Source of the DNA: Cryobacterium flavum
Lineage (GTDB): Bacteria; Actinomycetota; Actinomycetes; Actinomycetales; Microbacteriaceae
Length of the DNA: 64,000 nt
Assembly: GCF_900103805.1 (NCBI RefSeq)
Contig: NZ_FNIB01000004.1
Span: 62,001 to 126,000, forward strand
Direction of reading: 5' to 3'
The translations under genes were made by a program, and so were the position numbers. The notes beneath the pieces are model-generated. The model was given only the letters and a program-made list of their open reading frames with translations. It did no database searches and was not told where the DNA came from. Position 1 is the stretch's first letter; every line of letters starts with the position of its first letter. Below are positions 27,522 through 36,878 of the stretch, in pieces.

Positions 27522-28505
27522 GTGTTGGTGGTGCTCGCCGTTTTCGTCGTGCGGGCGCTTTCGCCCGCCTTCGTCGACGAGCAGCTGAGCGATTTCCAAC
27601 TGCCCGACCGGGTGCAGGACACCCTGACCCTGGCGATCAGCGTCATCATCGAGTCGGTGCCGTTCGTATTTCTGGGCATCCTACTCTCGGCGGTCGTGCA
27701 GGTCTGGCTGCCGCACGGCGTTCTGGCCCGGCATCTGCCACGCAACCCCATTCTGCGGCGCGCCACGATCTCGCTGCTCGGCATGTTTTTTCCGGTCTGC
27801 GAGTGCGGCAACGTGCCGCTCGCCCGCGGATTCATGGTCGGTGGGTTCACCGTCTCCGAATCGATCACCTTTCTGCTCGCCGCGCCGATTCTCAACCCGA
27901 TCACCATAATCACCACGCACCAGGCCTTCGGCTGGGACGGCCACATTCTGGTCGCGCGGCTGGTCGGCGGATTCCTCATCGCCAACGTCGTAGGCTGGCT
28001 GTTCAGCAAGCACCCCGACCCGCAGAGCCTGCTGACGACCAGGTTCGCGGCCGCCTGCGCGGTCGGGTCCACGAGCGGGCACGATCATGCACACCACAGG
28101 GAGAGCCGGTTCAGCCAGACCACCGAGATCTTCATTCGCGAAACGTCGGTCATCATGCCGGCCCTGTTCATCGGCTCCGCCGTAGCCGCCCTCACTCAGG
28201 TGTTCGTGCCGCGGTCGGTGCTGCTCGCGCTCGGCAGCAACCCGGTCTGGTCGGTGCTCGCCATGATGGCACTGGCTTTCATCGTGGCGGTCTGCTCCAA
28301 CGTTGACGCGTTCTTCGTGCTGTCGTTTGGCAGTACCTTTCTGCCCGGCGGAATCGTGGCGTTCCTCGTGTTCGGTGCCCTGATCGACGTCAAGATGCTC
28401 GCCCTCATGCGCACGACCTTCACCAGTCGCACCCTGGTGCAGATCACGGTCGTGGTGGGCCTCATGAGCGCCGCGCTCGGATTGCTGGTGAACTATGTTG
28501 CCTGA
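27522..28505 (+). CDS. DUF318 (YraQ-like) permease
   Basis: A 327-residue membrane protein with about eight helices. The DUF318 hallmark CECGN is seen as FFPVCECGNVPLARGF near residue 95, followed by SESITFLLAAPILNPIT; the second half repeats the fold (SVIMPALFIGS, AVCSNVDAFF, FLVFGALIDVKM). A His-rich cytoplasmic loop GHDHAHHRE lies near residue 187. The first available start is GTG 27522, which cuts into the first helix and has no ribosome site; an in-frame coding-like extension upstream has no ATG, GTG or TTG. It overlaps the TIGR03943 gene by 11 bases. A metal or ion transport role is likely but unproven. Confidence 0.88.
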   Translation: MLVVLAVFVVRALSPAFVDEQLSDFQLPDRVQDTLTLAISVIIESVPFVFLGILLSAVVQVWLPHGVLARHLPRNPILRRATISLLGMFFPVCECGNVPLARGFMVGGFTVSESITFLLAAPILNPITIITTHQAFGWDGHILVARLVGGFLIANVVGWLFSKHPDPQSLLTTRFAAACAVGSTSGHDHAHHRESRFSQTTEIFIRETSVIMPALFIGSAVAALTQVFVPRSVLLALGSNPVWSVLAMMALAFIVAVCSNVDAFFVLSFGSTFLPGGIVAFLVFGALIDVKMLALMRTTFTSRTLVQITVVVGLMSAALGLLVNYVA

Positions 28506-29268
28506 CCGAAAGCTGTCCGGGGCCCTCCGCTATTGGGCTGAGCGCTGGCAGGGTGTGCTGCTCAGCCTCGTGGTCGTTGTCGCGACCCTGTGGCTGGCCC
28601 TGAGCGGCCAGCTCGGCCTCTATATCCACCCTCGCTATTTCGCTTTCACGATCGCCATGGCCGTGGTCGGGCTTGTGCTCGTCGCCGCCGGGTTCGCCCG
28701 TCGACGCGGTTTTGAGGTCGAACGCAGCGGTCGGGTCCAAACGACTCTGACCGGGGTCGGAGTCGGGCTGCTGCTGATCATGGGCGTCGCCATGGTCGTG
28801 GTCCCGCCGACCACCCTGACCAGCGCCACGGCAACCCAGCGCGAGGTCAATTCCGGCGGGCTCGGCACCGACGACGACGCCGACCAGGCCGCGGCGCTCA
28901 TCGGCACCGGCGACTTTGAGCAGCTCAGCGTGCGCGAGTGGGTCTCTCTGCTCGCGCAATCCTCTGATCCGGCCTTCTACGCCGACAAAACCGCTCAGAT
29001 CACCGGGTTCGTCACGCCTGACGCCAAAGACCCCGATAACGTGTTCTATCTGGCCCGGTTCGTCGTCACCTGTTGCGCGGTCGACGCCCAGCCGATCGGC
29101 GTTCCGGTCTACCTGCCGGGCTGGCAGGCCGAGTACGAGGTCGATGACTGGGTGCAGGTCACCGGCCGGTTCGAGCTGAGCGTGAGCGCATCAGCGAGCG
29201 ATCCACTCGCGATCACCCCGGTCGAGATCCTTCCCGTCGACCAGCCGAATGACCCCTATGTCTACTGA
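28495..29268 (+). CDS. TIGR03943-family putative permease subunit
   Basis: A 257-residue protein with N-terminal membrane helices (about 20-37, 48-67, 85-103) and an extracytoplasmic C-terminal domain. The block FVVTCCAVDAQPIGVPVYL near residue 190 is characteristic of TIGR03943, whose members are found next to DUF318 permeases. Start ATG 28495 overlaps the permease stop. The Cys-Cys pair may bind metal. It should work with the DUF318 protein as one complex. Confidence 0.9.
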   Translation: MLPDRKLSGALRYWAERWQGVLLSLVVVVATLWLALSGQLGLYIHPRYFAFTIAMAVVGLVLVAAGFARRRGFEVERSGRVQTTLTGVGVGLLLIMGVAMVVVPPTTLTSATATQREVNSGGLGTDDDADQAAALIGTGDFEQLSVREWVSLLAQSSDPAFYADKTAQITGFVTPDAKDPDNVFYLARFVVTCCAVDAQPIGVPVYLPGWQAEYEVDDWVQVTGRFELSVSASASDPLAITPVEILPVDQPNDPYVY

Positions 29269-30745
29269 CCCCTCTGCTGACCTGTTGACCGGGCAACCGC
29301 TCCCGGCACGGTCGACCCGCCCATTCCGCCGTACCCTCTGGATACTCGTCGGCGGCCTGGTCGCGGCCTGCGTTGCCCTGGTCGCCGTCAACCTGCTGAC
29401 CGGCCCCCGGCTCACCGGCGTCGACGTCGACACCACCGCCGTGGTCTCTTCCGCGAACGCGCGCCTCGTGCTCGCGACGAACCGTCAGTTGACCGACATC
29501 ACCCCGGAGCAGGTGAGTATCGAGCCGTCCGCAGCCTTTCAGGTCACCACGAGCGCGAATTCCGTCGTGATCTCCTTCCCGCAGCCACTCGCCTACAACA
29601 CCGACTACGCGGTCTCCGTGCGGGGCATTACCGGCACGGCCGTCGACCGAGAATCGACAGTCAGGGCAGCCTTCAGCACGAGCGAACCCTCGCTGTACTA
29701 CCTCAGTCGCGCGGCGTCGGCCGCCGAAGCCGGCACGCGCGGCACGGACCGCATCCTGCGTACCACGACCGGCAGGGCTGACACCGAGGTAGCCTTCGAG
29801 TCGGCGAACATCCAGCAGTTCGTGCCGATGGGCAGCGAACTCGCCGTGGTCACGGTGAACCCCGATCTGGCCAACGCGCTCTATCGCGTTGATGCCGACG
29901 GTACCGCCGAAGCTCTCAACCTGCCCGGTGTCGGCCTCGTGCAGGATCTGCAAGCCGCGCCCGGCCAGTCCCTGCTCGGTTTTCGTTTCACCAGCGCAGC
30001 GGATGCCGCAGGCCCGCACTACGACAACGTGCTGTTCGTGCTCGACCTGCGCACCAACAATGCCACTGCGGTCCCTGCCCTCGAGGGTGGCCCGCTGAGT
30101 GTTACGACCTGGGGATTCATGGCCAATCGCGCCGACATCGTTGCACAGCAATACGATTCGACCTTGCTGCTGATCAATCCGCTAAACCAGTCCGGCGGCA
30201 ACCCGCTCGAGAATGAACCCGAATTCGACCCGCCGGTACCGCTCGGGCAATTCGCGAACCTCACCGCGTTCGCGCCCGACGGCGTGCGCATCGCCGTGTC
30301 GGACCGCGACGGCCAGTACGTGCTTGATCTGTCGCAGGGCACAGAGTCCGCCATCGTGCCGCAGAGCGTGGAAGGCACCACCCAGTACACCGCCGAGCTG
30401 CGCTTCCTTGCCGGGGGAGCCGGCACGGACTCCGACAGCTACGTGCAGCGCGTCGCCGAGTTCGACGCCGCTACCGGTTCGGTCAGGCAATATCTCTCGC
30501 TGGTGCAGGGTGGTGAGGCGCGCACCGTCTATGCGCCGGCATCCGCTGACGAAACCATTGTTGGATTCGAGCTCTCGCCGAACGACCAGTTCCTGGCCGT
30601 GCAGATCGTGCCGAACCGTGAGACCGAGCGCTCTGACGGATACCCGGTCAATGCTCAGGCAACGGATGCAACGACCCTGTTCGTGAACGTGGCTACCGGC
30701 GCGGTGCGCCGCAGCGTGCTCGGCTTCGATGCCACCTGGCAGTAG
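29249..30745 (+). CDS. Membrane-anchored protein with SbsA Ig-like and propeller-like parts
   Basis: A 498-residue protein: short cytoplasmic basic head, one membrane helix at about residues 30-50, then an Ig-like segment (residues about 60-150, SFPQPLAYNTDYAVSVRGITG, typical of bacterial Ig-like Big_5/SbsA domains) and a C-terminal part of repeated beta blades (for example LPGVGLVQDLQAAPGQSLLGF, FAPDGVRIAVSDRDGQYVLD, FELSPNDQFLAVQIV) that suggests a WD40/YncE-like propeller. It overlaps the end of the TIGR03943 gene by 20 bases; ATG 29258 is an alternative start. Location outside the cell membrane is predicted. Function unknown; operon membership ties it to the putative permease. Confidence 0.8.
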   Translation: MTPMSTDPSADLLTGQPLPARSTRPFRRTLWILVGGLVAACVALVAVNLLTGPRLTGVDVDTTAVVSSANARLVLATNRQLTDITPEQVSIEPSAAFQVTTSANSVVISFPQPLAYNTDYAVSVRGITGTAVDRESTVRAAFSTSEPSLYYLSRAASAAEAGTRGTDRILRTTTGRADTEVAFESANIQQFVPMGSELAVVTVNPDLANALYRVDADGTAEALNLPGVGLVQDLQAAPGQSLLGFRFTSAADAAGPHYDNVLFVLDLRTNNATAVPALEGGPLSVTTWGFMANRADIVAQQYDSTLLLINPLNQSGGNPLENEPEFDPPVPLGQFANLTAFAPDGVRIAVSDRDGQYVLDLSQGTESAIVPQSVEGTTQYTAELRFLAGGAGTDSDSYVQRVAEFDAATGSVRQYLSLVQGGEARTVYAPASADETIVGFELSPNDQFLAVQIVPNRETERSDGYPVNAQATDATTLFVNVATGAVRRSVLGFDATWQ

Positions 30746-30751
30746 CCGAGG

Positions 30752-31024
30752 CTACAGTCCGCGCCGCTCCCGGGCGGTCACACGCAGCCCGCTGGAGCGC
30801 AGCCGCACGATCATCTCCCGAAAGCTCACCGGCACGGCCCCGGCGGCCACCAGGTCCGCGTAGCGGCCTTCAGGCACGTCGTAGTGGTCGAGGTCGAAGC
30901 CACGCCGGGGAATACCGGCCTGAGCGGCGAAAGCGTGCAATTCGTGCAGATTCGAGTCGCTCACGAGGTGTGCCCACACCGTTCCGTGCGCCGGCCAGCT
31001 AGGCTGGTCGATAAGTATTGCCAT
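30752..31024 (-). CDS. DUF4031 domain protein
   Basis: A 90-residue protein that is nearly all one DUF4031 domain: MAILIDQPSWPAHGTVWAHL at the start, LHELHAFAAQAGIPRRGFDL, DHYDVPEGRY and VSFREMIVRLR. Conserved His, Asp and Arg suggest a small enzyme or nucleic-acid binder, but no activity is known to me. The gene converges with the permease operon (gap 6 bases) and is divergent from rplU, sharing the 30-base-pair region upstream of 31086. Confidence 0.87.
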   Translation of the reverse strand: MAILIDQPSWPAHGTVWAHLVSDSNLHELHAFAAQAGIPRRGFDLDHYDVPEGRYADLVAAGAVPVSFREMIVRLRSSGLRVTARERRGL

Positions 31025-31085
31025 GATCGAAGTCTACGAGCCGCCCTGTGTTTCAGAAGTGGTTCAGACACGCCGTGCCGTTGGT

Positions 31086-31114
31086 TTGACCACGGGTAGC
31101 GGATCAGGTAAAGT
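31086..31114 (+). promoter_or_regulatory. Sigma-A type promoter of rplU-rpmA
   Basis: TTGACC at 31086-31091, exactly 17 bases of spacer, TAAAGT at 31109-31114. Transcription should start near 31120, giving a leader of about 150 bases. Confidence 0.82.
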
Positions 31115-31118
31115 CAAC

Positions 31119-31161
31119 CCTTGGTGTGCGTTAGATAAATAAGCGCGAATACCAAGGTTTT
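31119..31161 (+). promoter_or_regulatory. Terminator-like hairpin at the start of the rplU leader
   Basis: CCTTGGT (31119-31125) pairs with ACCAAGG (31151-31157), with an inner GCGTTA / TAAGCGC stem, and is followed by TTTT at 31158-31161. It begins at the predicted first base of the mRNA. A second hairpin, GGAGCC-TCA-GGCTCC, lies at 31240-31254 close to the start codon. Candidate site of ribosomal-protein autoregulation. Confidence 0.5.
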
Positions 31162-31273
31162 CTGAGTGCGCTGGGCCAACCGGTCCGTGTACTGCAGTGA
31201 ATGCAGCAGTCAAGTTTGAGCAGTGAGTTTCCGCAAATTGGAGCCTCAGGCTCCCCAGAGATTGGTACGTAAA

Positions 31274-31582
31274 GTGGTTTACGCAGTTGTGCGCGCCGGA
31301 GGGCGGCAGGAGAAGGTAGAGGTCGGTACCATCGTGACGATGGACCGAATCAAGGCTGACAAGGACGGCAACGTCGAGCTGGCCGCTGTGCTCCTCGTCG
31401 ACGGCGACAAGATCACCTCTGACGGGGCGTCACTGGCCAAGGTCAAGGTCACTGCTGAGGTTTTGAACAACCTTCGCGGTCCGAAGATCGTCATCCAGAA
31501 GTTCAAGAACAAGACCGGGTACAAGAAGCGTCAGGGGCACCGTCAGGAGCTCACTCGCGTTCAGGTTACCGGCATCGCCTAG
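31274..31582 (+). CDS. rplU: 50S ribosomal protein L21
   Basis: A 102-residue large-subunit protein (binds 23S rRNA). The frame opens earlier at 31223, but the GTG at 31274 gives [18 protein letters not shown], the normal L21 N terminus and length; the 17 upstream codons are not family-like. C-terminal [14 protein letters not shown] is the L21 signature. The ribosome site before the GTG is weak, and a hairpin lies just upstream. Co-transcribed with rpmA (18 bases on). Confidence 0.96.
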   Translation: MVYAVVRAGGRQEKVEVGTIVTMDRIKADKDGNVELAAVLLVDGDKITSDGASLAKVKVTAEVLNNLRGPKIVIQKFKNKTGYKKRQGHRQELTRVQVTGIA

Positions 31583-31600
31583 GCCAGAGGAGATAGACAG

Positions 31601-31858
31601 ATGGCACATAAAAAAGGTGCGAGTTCCACTCGCAACGGTCGTGACTCGAACGCTCAGCGCCTCGGCGTGAAGCGCTTCGGTGGTCAGGTTGTCGGCGCGG
31701 GCGAGATCATCGTTCGGCAGCGCGGCACGCACTTCCACCCCGGCGTCAACGTCGGCCGTGGCGGCGACGACACCCTCTTCGCTCTCGAAGCCGGCTCCGT
31801 GCAGTTCGGCGCCAAGGGTGGCCGCAAGGTCATCAACATCGTGGTTGCAGCCGAGTAG
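31601..31858 (+). CDS. rpmA: 50S ribosomal protein L27
   Basis: An 85-residue protein near the peptidyl-transferase centre. It begins [16 protein letters not shown] directly, with no cleavable N-terminal extension of the firmicute type, and carries the [10 protein letters not shown] region. GGAG precedes the ATG. Followed by a strong terminator at 31889. Confidence 0.98.
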   Translation: MAHKKGASSTRNGRDSNAQRLGVKRFGGQVVGAGEIIVRQRGTHFHPGVNVGRGGDDTLFALEAGSVQFGAKGGRKVINIVVAAE

Positions 31859-31888
31859 GTTTTTACAGCACAGTATTTTTCGTACACA

Positions 31889-31925
31889 ACGTCAGGGCGG
31901 GCTTCGGTCCGCCCTGACGTGTTTG
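31889..31925 (+). terminator. Rho-independent terminator after rpmA
   Basis: Perfect 12-bp stem ACGTCAGGGCGG / CCGCCCTGACGT with loop GCTTCGGT, then GTTTG. Separates L21-L27 from obgE. Confidence 0.85.
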
Positions 31926-32016
31926 TTCAGCACTTTTTGTAGCACATCGTTCCACGCACGGGTTTCATAGCACCTCGTTTTGAAGCATTTCTTGCGCCAC
32001 CTGAAAGGGGCACTCC

Positions 32017-33678
32017 ATGGCCACATTCGTTGACCACGTGACGCTGCATTTACGAGCGGGCAATGGAGGAAACGGATGCGTTTCGGTCAAGCGCGAGAAG
32101 TTCAAACCTCTCGCCGGTCCCGACGGCGGTAACGGCGGCAGCGGCGGAGACCTCGTGCTCGTGGCCGATCCCAGCACGACCACCCTGCTCGGCTTCCACC
32201 GGTCACCGCACCGCAGCTCTGACAACGGCGGCCCCGGCATGGGCGACCACCGCAATGGCCACAACGGCGAGATGCGCGAGCTCATGGTTCCCATCGGCAC
32301 CGTGGTCAAGGACATCGAGGGCAACCAGCTCCTCGACATGGACGAACCCGGCCTGCGCCTCATCGTCGCGCCCGGCGGCCAGGGCGGGCTCGGCAACGCC
32401 GCCCTCGCCTCGACCAAGCGCAAGGCCCCCGGCTTTGCCCTGCTCGGCACGCTCGGCTGGGAAGGCGACGTCTACCTCGAGCTCAAGACCGTAGCGGATG
32501 TCGCGCTCGTCGGGTACCCTTCGGCTGGTAAGTCCAGCCTGATCGCCGCCATGAGTGCGGCTCGCCCCAAAATCGCCGACTACCCCTTCACCACGCTGCA
32601 CCCCAACCTCGGCGTCGTCGAATCGGGTGAGTCGCGCTACACCATTGCCGACGTGCCCGGCCTGATCGAGGGCGCGAGCGAGGGCAAGGGGCTCGGCCTC
32701 GAGTTCCTTCGCCACGTTGAACGCTGCACCGCCCTGCTGCATGTGCTGGACTGTGCCACGCTCGAGCCCGGTCGCGACCCGATCAGTGACCTCGACGTCA
32801 TTCTCGGCGAACTCGACGCCTACCCGGTGCCCGACGGCCAAAAGCCGCTGCTGCAGCGCTCCCAGCTCATCGCCCTGAACAAGATCGACGTGCCGGAAGG
32901 CCGCGAACTGGCCGCCTTCGTCAAGGCCGACCTCGAAGCCCGTGGCTACCGCGTATTCGAAATTTCCAGCGTCACCCACGAGGGTCTCAAACAGCTCAAC
33001 TACGCCCTCGCTGAGGTCGTCGAACAGGGCCGCGCCGAGGCTGCCGCAGCCGAAGCGAAGAAGCCGCGCATCATCATCCGTCCCAAGGCCGTCGATGAGG
33101 GCGGCTTCGTCATCAAGGTCGAGGGTGGCACCTTCGGCAACATTTACCGCATTCTCGGTACCAAGCCGGAACGCTGGATTCAGCAGACCGACTTCACGAA
33201 CGATGAGGCCGTCGGCTTCCTCGCCGACCGACTCGCCAAGCTCGGCATCGAGAATGAGTTGTACAAGTCGGGAGCCATCGCCGGCTCGACCGTCATCATC
33301 GGCCCCGGCCACGGTGTCGTCTTCGACTGGGAGCCCACGCTCACCTCCACCGCCGAACTCATCACGGCTCCCCGAGGCACCGACGCCCGCCTTGACGAGC
33401 CTAAACGTCGCACCAGCAACGAACGCCGCGAGGAGTACTTCGGCCGAATGGACGCCAAGTCCTCGGCCCGCGCCGAACTCATTCGTGAGCGCGAAGCCGG
33501 CATGTGGCAGACCGGCGAGGAGGAACACAACGAAGACGTTCGCCTCGCCGACGTGGAATTGAACTTCTCCACGCTGGCCGGCGCCGCTGAGCCCGAAACC
33601 GCGCCAGACACCGGCATCGAAACGGATGCCAATGCTGACGAGACTGAGACAGACCCAACGGAAGAAGTACAGAAGTGA
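32017..33678 (+). CDS. obgE: GTPase Obg (ribosome assembly / stress)
   Basis: A 553-residue GTPase linked to 50S assembly and stringent control. The glycine-rich Obg fold covers residues 1-158 ([22 protein letters not shown]), the G domain about 159-335 with G1 [10 protein letters not shown]3 DVPGLIEGA and G4 NKID, and an OCT domain about 355-435 ([14 protein letters not shown] region). The last ~100 residues are an acidic, low-complexity tail seen in actinobacterial Obg. Start ATG 32017 follows AAAGGGG. The stop overlaps proB by 4 bases (GTGA), coupling the two. Confidence 0.97.
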   Translation: MATFVDHVTLHLRAGNGGNGCVSVKREKFKPLAGPDGGNGGSGGDLVLVADPSTTTLLGFHRSPHRSSDNGGPGMGDHRNGHNGEMRELMVPIGTVVKDIEGNQLLDMDEPGLRLIVAPGGQGGLGNAALASTKRKAPGFALLGTLGWEGDVYLELKTVADVALVGYPSAGKSSLIAAMSAARPKIADYPFTTLHPNLGVVESGESRYTIADVPGLIEGASEGKGLGLEFLRHVERCTALLHVLDCATLEPGRDPISDLDVILGELDAYPVPDGQKPLLQRSQLIALNKIDVPEGRELAAFVKADLEARGYRVFEISSVTHEGLKQLNYALAEVVEQGRAEAAAAEAKKPRIIIRPKAVDEGGFVIKVEGGTFGNIYRILGTKPERWIQQTDFTNDEAVGFLADRLAKLGIENELYKSGAIAGSTVIIGPGHGVVFDWEPTLTSTAELITAPRGTDARLDEPKRRTSNERREEYFGRMDAKSSARAELIREREAGMWQTGEEEHNEDVRLADVELNFSTLAGAAEPETAPDTGIETDANADETETDPTEEVQK

Positions 33679-34481
33679 GTGGCTTAGCCAGGGACAACGT
33701 AGCGGGCGCGAAACGCGTCGTGGTGAAGGTCGGGTCTTCGTCGATCAGCGGCGAGAACTCCGACCAGATCACCCCACTCGTTGACGCCCTGGCCGAGGCC
33801 TACGGTCGCGGCACCGAGGTGGTACTCATCTCCTCGGGCGCGGTCGCCACCGGCATGCCCTTCCTGAACCTTGATGAACGCCCCAGCGACGTAGCCACCC
33901 AGCAGGCCGCCGCCGCTGTCGGGCAGAATGTGCTCATCTTTCGGTACCAGGAAAGCCTCGACAGGTACGGCATCGCTGCCGGTACCGTGCTGCTGACCGA
34001 GGGCGACGCTCTAAAGGAACCGCACCGAAGCAACACCCGGCGCGCACTGGAACGACTGCTCGACCTGCGCATTCTGCCGGTCGTCAACGAGAACGACACC
34101 GTGGCTGTCTATGGCTTGCGGTTCGGCAGCAATGATCGCCTCGCCGCCCTGGTCGCAACCCTCATCCAAGCCGACCTGCTGATCATGCTCAGCGACGTCG
34201 ACGCGCTCTACACCAAGCCGCCGCACCTGCCGGGCGCTGAGAAGCTCGACTTCATCGCCGCGGACGACCCGCTCGACGGGTTCGAGTTCAGTTCGAGCGG
34301 AGCAACCGGAGTGGGCACCGGGGGAGCGAGCACGAAGGTGGTCGCCGCCCGCCTCGCCACCAAGGCTGGCACCGCCGTTCTGGTCACCTCGACCGAACTG
34401 GCCGCTGCAGCCCTGCGTGGCGAGCACGTCGGCACCTGGTTCGAGCCGACGGCAAGCGAAGAGCGTCGCGCGCTGCTCTGA
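33675..34481 (+). CDS. proB: Glutamate 5-kinase, copy 1 (no PUA domain)
   Basis: A 268-residue amino-acid kinase for the first step of proline synthesis (glutamate + ATP to glutamyl 5-phosphate). [12 protein letters not shown] carries the ATP-site Lys, SGAVATGM the glutamate-site Ser, [10 protein letters not shown] the acidic loop, and GGASTK the late Lys. Where E. coli and copy 2 have GDND, this copy reads GSND (residues ~153-156), so a residue of the glutamate/proline-binding loop is changed. The C-terminal PUA domain of E. coli ProB is absent. GTG start overlaps the obgE stop. Confidence 0.94.
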   Translation: MSGLARDNVAGAKRVVVKVGSSSISGENSDQITPLVDALAEAYGRGTEVVLISSGAVATGMPFLNLDERPSDVATQQAAAAVGQNVLIFRYQESLDRYGIAAGTVLLTEGDALKEPHRSNTRRALERLLDLRILPVVNENDTVAVYGLRFGSNDRLAALVATLIQADLLIMLSDVDALYTKPPHLPGAEKLDFIAADDPLDGFEFSSSGATGVGTGGASTKVVAARLATKAGTAVLVTSTELAAAALRGEHVGTWFEPTASEERRALL

Positions 34482-34627
34482 CCGCACCAGCTGCGCTAAA
34501 CTGCCGGTGGTCGCACGGCGCGTCCATTATTCTTGCCGGAGGGCCAGATTCATGTGGGGTTGCACGTCCTTATTGGGGTCAGCGTGAATGGCTTCAGCGT
34601 TAATGTAGCCAACCGAAATATCACCCG

Positions 34628-35434
34628 ATGAGGGCGCACTCGCAGCAGGTTGTTCGATCCGCCGCGCGTATCGTGGTCAAGGTGGGCTCCTCGTCGATCA
34701 GTGGCGAAAACTCCGGGCAGATCGCGCCCTTGGTCGATGCCCTGGCTGAAGCGCATGCCCGGGGCACCGAGGTGGTTCTGGTCTCGTCCGGCGCCATTGC
34801 CATCGGCATGCCGTACCTCCAGCTGCAGGAACGGCCGACCGACCTGGCGACCCAGCAGGCGGCGGCATCCGTTGGTCAGAATCTGTTGATCTTTCGGTAC
34901 CAGGACAGCCTCGACCGCTACGACATCGTGGCCGGTCAGGTGCTGCTGACGGCGAGTGACCTCGACAACGCCACCCACCGCGGCAACGCCCAGCGCGCCA
35001 TGGAGCGCCTGATGGCGCTGCGTATTCTTCCGATCGTCAACGAGAATGACACCGTAGCCACCCACGAGATTCGATTCGGCGACAACGACCGACTGGCCGC
35101 CCTCGTCGCCACCCTGATCGGTGCCGACCTGCTCGTGCTCCTCAGCGATGTGGATTCCCTCTACACGTGCCCGCCGGACCTGCCCGGTGCTGAGCGCATC
35201 AGCCACGTGGCATCCGGTGACCCGTTGGTGGGGATGGAATTCGGCGCGACTGCCGTCAACGGGGTCGGCACCGGGGGAGCGAGCACCAAGGTGACGGCGG
35301 CGCGCATCGCGGCCCAGGCCGGAACCGCCGTGCTGGTCACGGCGACCGGGTTGGTGGCCGAGGCGCTGCGCGGGGATCCGGTGGGAACCTGGTTCGAACC
35401 GTCGCCAGCACCGTCAGCACTGCGTATTTCCTGA
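34628..35434 (+). CDS. proB: Glutamate 5-kinase, copy 2 (no PUA domain)
   Basis: Also 268 residues and collinear with copy 1 throughout, so the pair arose by tandem duplication; silent and amino-acid differences are many, so it is old. All kinase motifs are present: [34 protein letters not shown] with the usual Asp, LLSDVDSLYT, GGASTK. It has its own 146-base upstream gap with a near-direct repeat TCAGCGTGAATG / TCAGCGTTAATG (34579 and 34594) and no clear ribosome site before ATG 34628, so separate regulation is possible. proA follows 44 bases on. Confidence 0.94.
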   Translation: MRAHSQQVVRSAARIVVKVGSSSISGENSGQIAPLVDALAEAHARGTEVVLVSSGAIAIGMPYLQLQERPTDLATQQAAASVGQNLLIFRYQDSLDRYDIVAGQVLLTASDLDNATHRGNAQRAMERLMALRILPIVNENDTVATHEIRFGDNDRLAALVATLIGADLLVLLSDVDSLYTCPPDLPGAERISHVASGDPLVGMEFGATAVNGVGTGGASTKVTAARIAAQAGTAVLVTATGLVAEALRGDPVGTWFEPSPAPSALRIS

Positions 35435-35478
35435 GAGCCGAGAATAGTCTCATGGTTCGCCTCCCGTAAACTAGGTTC

Positions 35479-36747
35479 ATGTTGCAGTCTCTGAACGATG
35501 TAGCCCAGCTCACGCCCACCCTCGAGGCCGCTCGCGCCGCCTCCCTGCCGCTCGCTTCAGCGCCGACAGAGCTAAAGAATAAAGCGCTGAAATTGATTGC
35601 GCAATCGCTGCGCGACCACGCCGCGCAGATCGTGACGGCCAACCAGGTCGACCTCGCTGCCGGCGCCACCAACGGCCTCAGTGCCGGACTGCTCGACCGG
35701 CTCAAGCTCGACCCGCCGCGCATTATGGCCCTCGCCGACTCCGTCGACCAGATCGCGCTGCTGACCGACCCGGTCGGCCAGGTCGTGCGCGGCAGCAGCC
35801 TGCCCAACGGCATCAAAATCAGCCAGGTGCGTGTTCCCTTCGGCGTCATCGGAGTCATCTACGAAGCTCGCCCGAACGTCACCGTCGATCTGGCCGCCCT
35901 CGCCTTGAAGAGTGGCAACGCCGTCGTGCTCCGCGGTGGTTCGGCTGCCGAGAACAGCAACCGAATACTCATCGACCTGGTGCAGGCGGCGATCACCGAC
36001 GCCGGACTCAACCCTGATTCGGTGCAGACCATCGACCCCTTTGGCCGGGCCGGCGCGACCGAGCTCATGAAGGCTCGCGGCTACGTCGACGTGCTCATTC
36101 CCCGTGGCAGCGCCAACCTGATCCAGACCGTGGTTCGTGAGTCCCAGGTGCCGGTCATCGAGACCGGTGCCGGCGTCGTGCACGTCTTCCTCGATGAGAC
36201 GGCTACCAAGCAGTGGGCGATCGATATCGTGCACAACTCCAAGACGCACCGTCCGAGCGTCTGCAATGCCCTGGAAACCCTGCTCGTACACCGCAGCGCA
36301 GCTGAACGCTTGCTTCCCGATGTGTTGGACAAGCTCACGGCGTCCGGTGTCACCATCCATGCGGATGCCCGCACCCGCGCGCTCTATCCGGCCGCTGTCC
36401 CGGCGACCGACGATGACTGGGGCACCGAATACATGAGCCTCGACATTTCGGTGGCGATTGTCGACTCCCTCGATGAGGCCATGGACCACATTCGTCGCTA
36501 TTCAACCGGGCACACCGAGTCGATCATCACCAACGATCTGCAGAACGCTGAGCGCTTTCTGAACGAGGTCGATTCGGCCTCGGTCATGGTCAACGCCTCC
36601 ACTCGCTTCACCGACGGCGGAGAATTCGGCTTCGGTGCCGAGGTGGGTATCTCCACCCAGAAGCTGCACGCTCGTGGGCCGATGGGTTTGCCAGAGCTGA
36701 CCAGCACAAAGTGGATCGTGCGCGGCACCGGCCAGGTACGCGCGTAG
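35479..36747 (+). CDS. proA: Gamma-glutamyl phosphate reductase
   Basis: A 422-residue NADPH-dependent aldehyde-dehydrogenase-fold enzyme, second step of proline synthesis. The catalytic Cys lies in HRPSVCNALETLLVH near residue 260; FGVIGVIYEARPNVT is the cofactor-side signature. Directly downstream of the second proB; the GPR and glutamate kinase usually pass the unstable phosphate between them, so either ProB copy may be its partner. Confidence 0.97.
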   Translation: MLQSLNDVAQLTPTLEAARAASLPLASAPTELKNKALKLIAQSLRDHAAQIVTANQVDLAAGATNGLSAGLLDRLKLDPPRIMALADSVDQIALLTDPVGQVVRGSSLPNGIKISQVRVPFGVIGVIYEARPNVTVDLAALALKSGNAVVLRGGSAAENSNRILIDLVQAAITDAGLNPDSVQTIDPFGRAGATELMKARGYVDVLIPRGSANLIQTVVRESQVPVIETGAGVVHVFLDETATKQWAIDIVHNSKTHRPSVCNALETLLVHRSAAERLLPDVLDKLTASGVTIHADARTRALYPAAVPATDDDWGTEYMSLDISVAIVDSLDEAMDHIRRYSTGHTESIITNDLQNAERFLNEVDSASVMVNASTRFTDGGEFGFGAEVGISTQKLHARGPMGLPELTSTKWIVRGTGQVRA

Positions 36748-36878
36748 GTTCACACGCGGGTGCCGGTCAAGTGCGCCGGTCAAGCTAGGATGAGTCGACG
36801 GCGTGAGCCGTCAGGCGCGCGACCCGTCGCGGCCAACTGGGGCCGCGCCCGACTGCGCGGCGCGTGAATGGAGAACCG

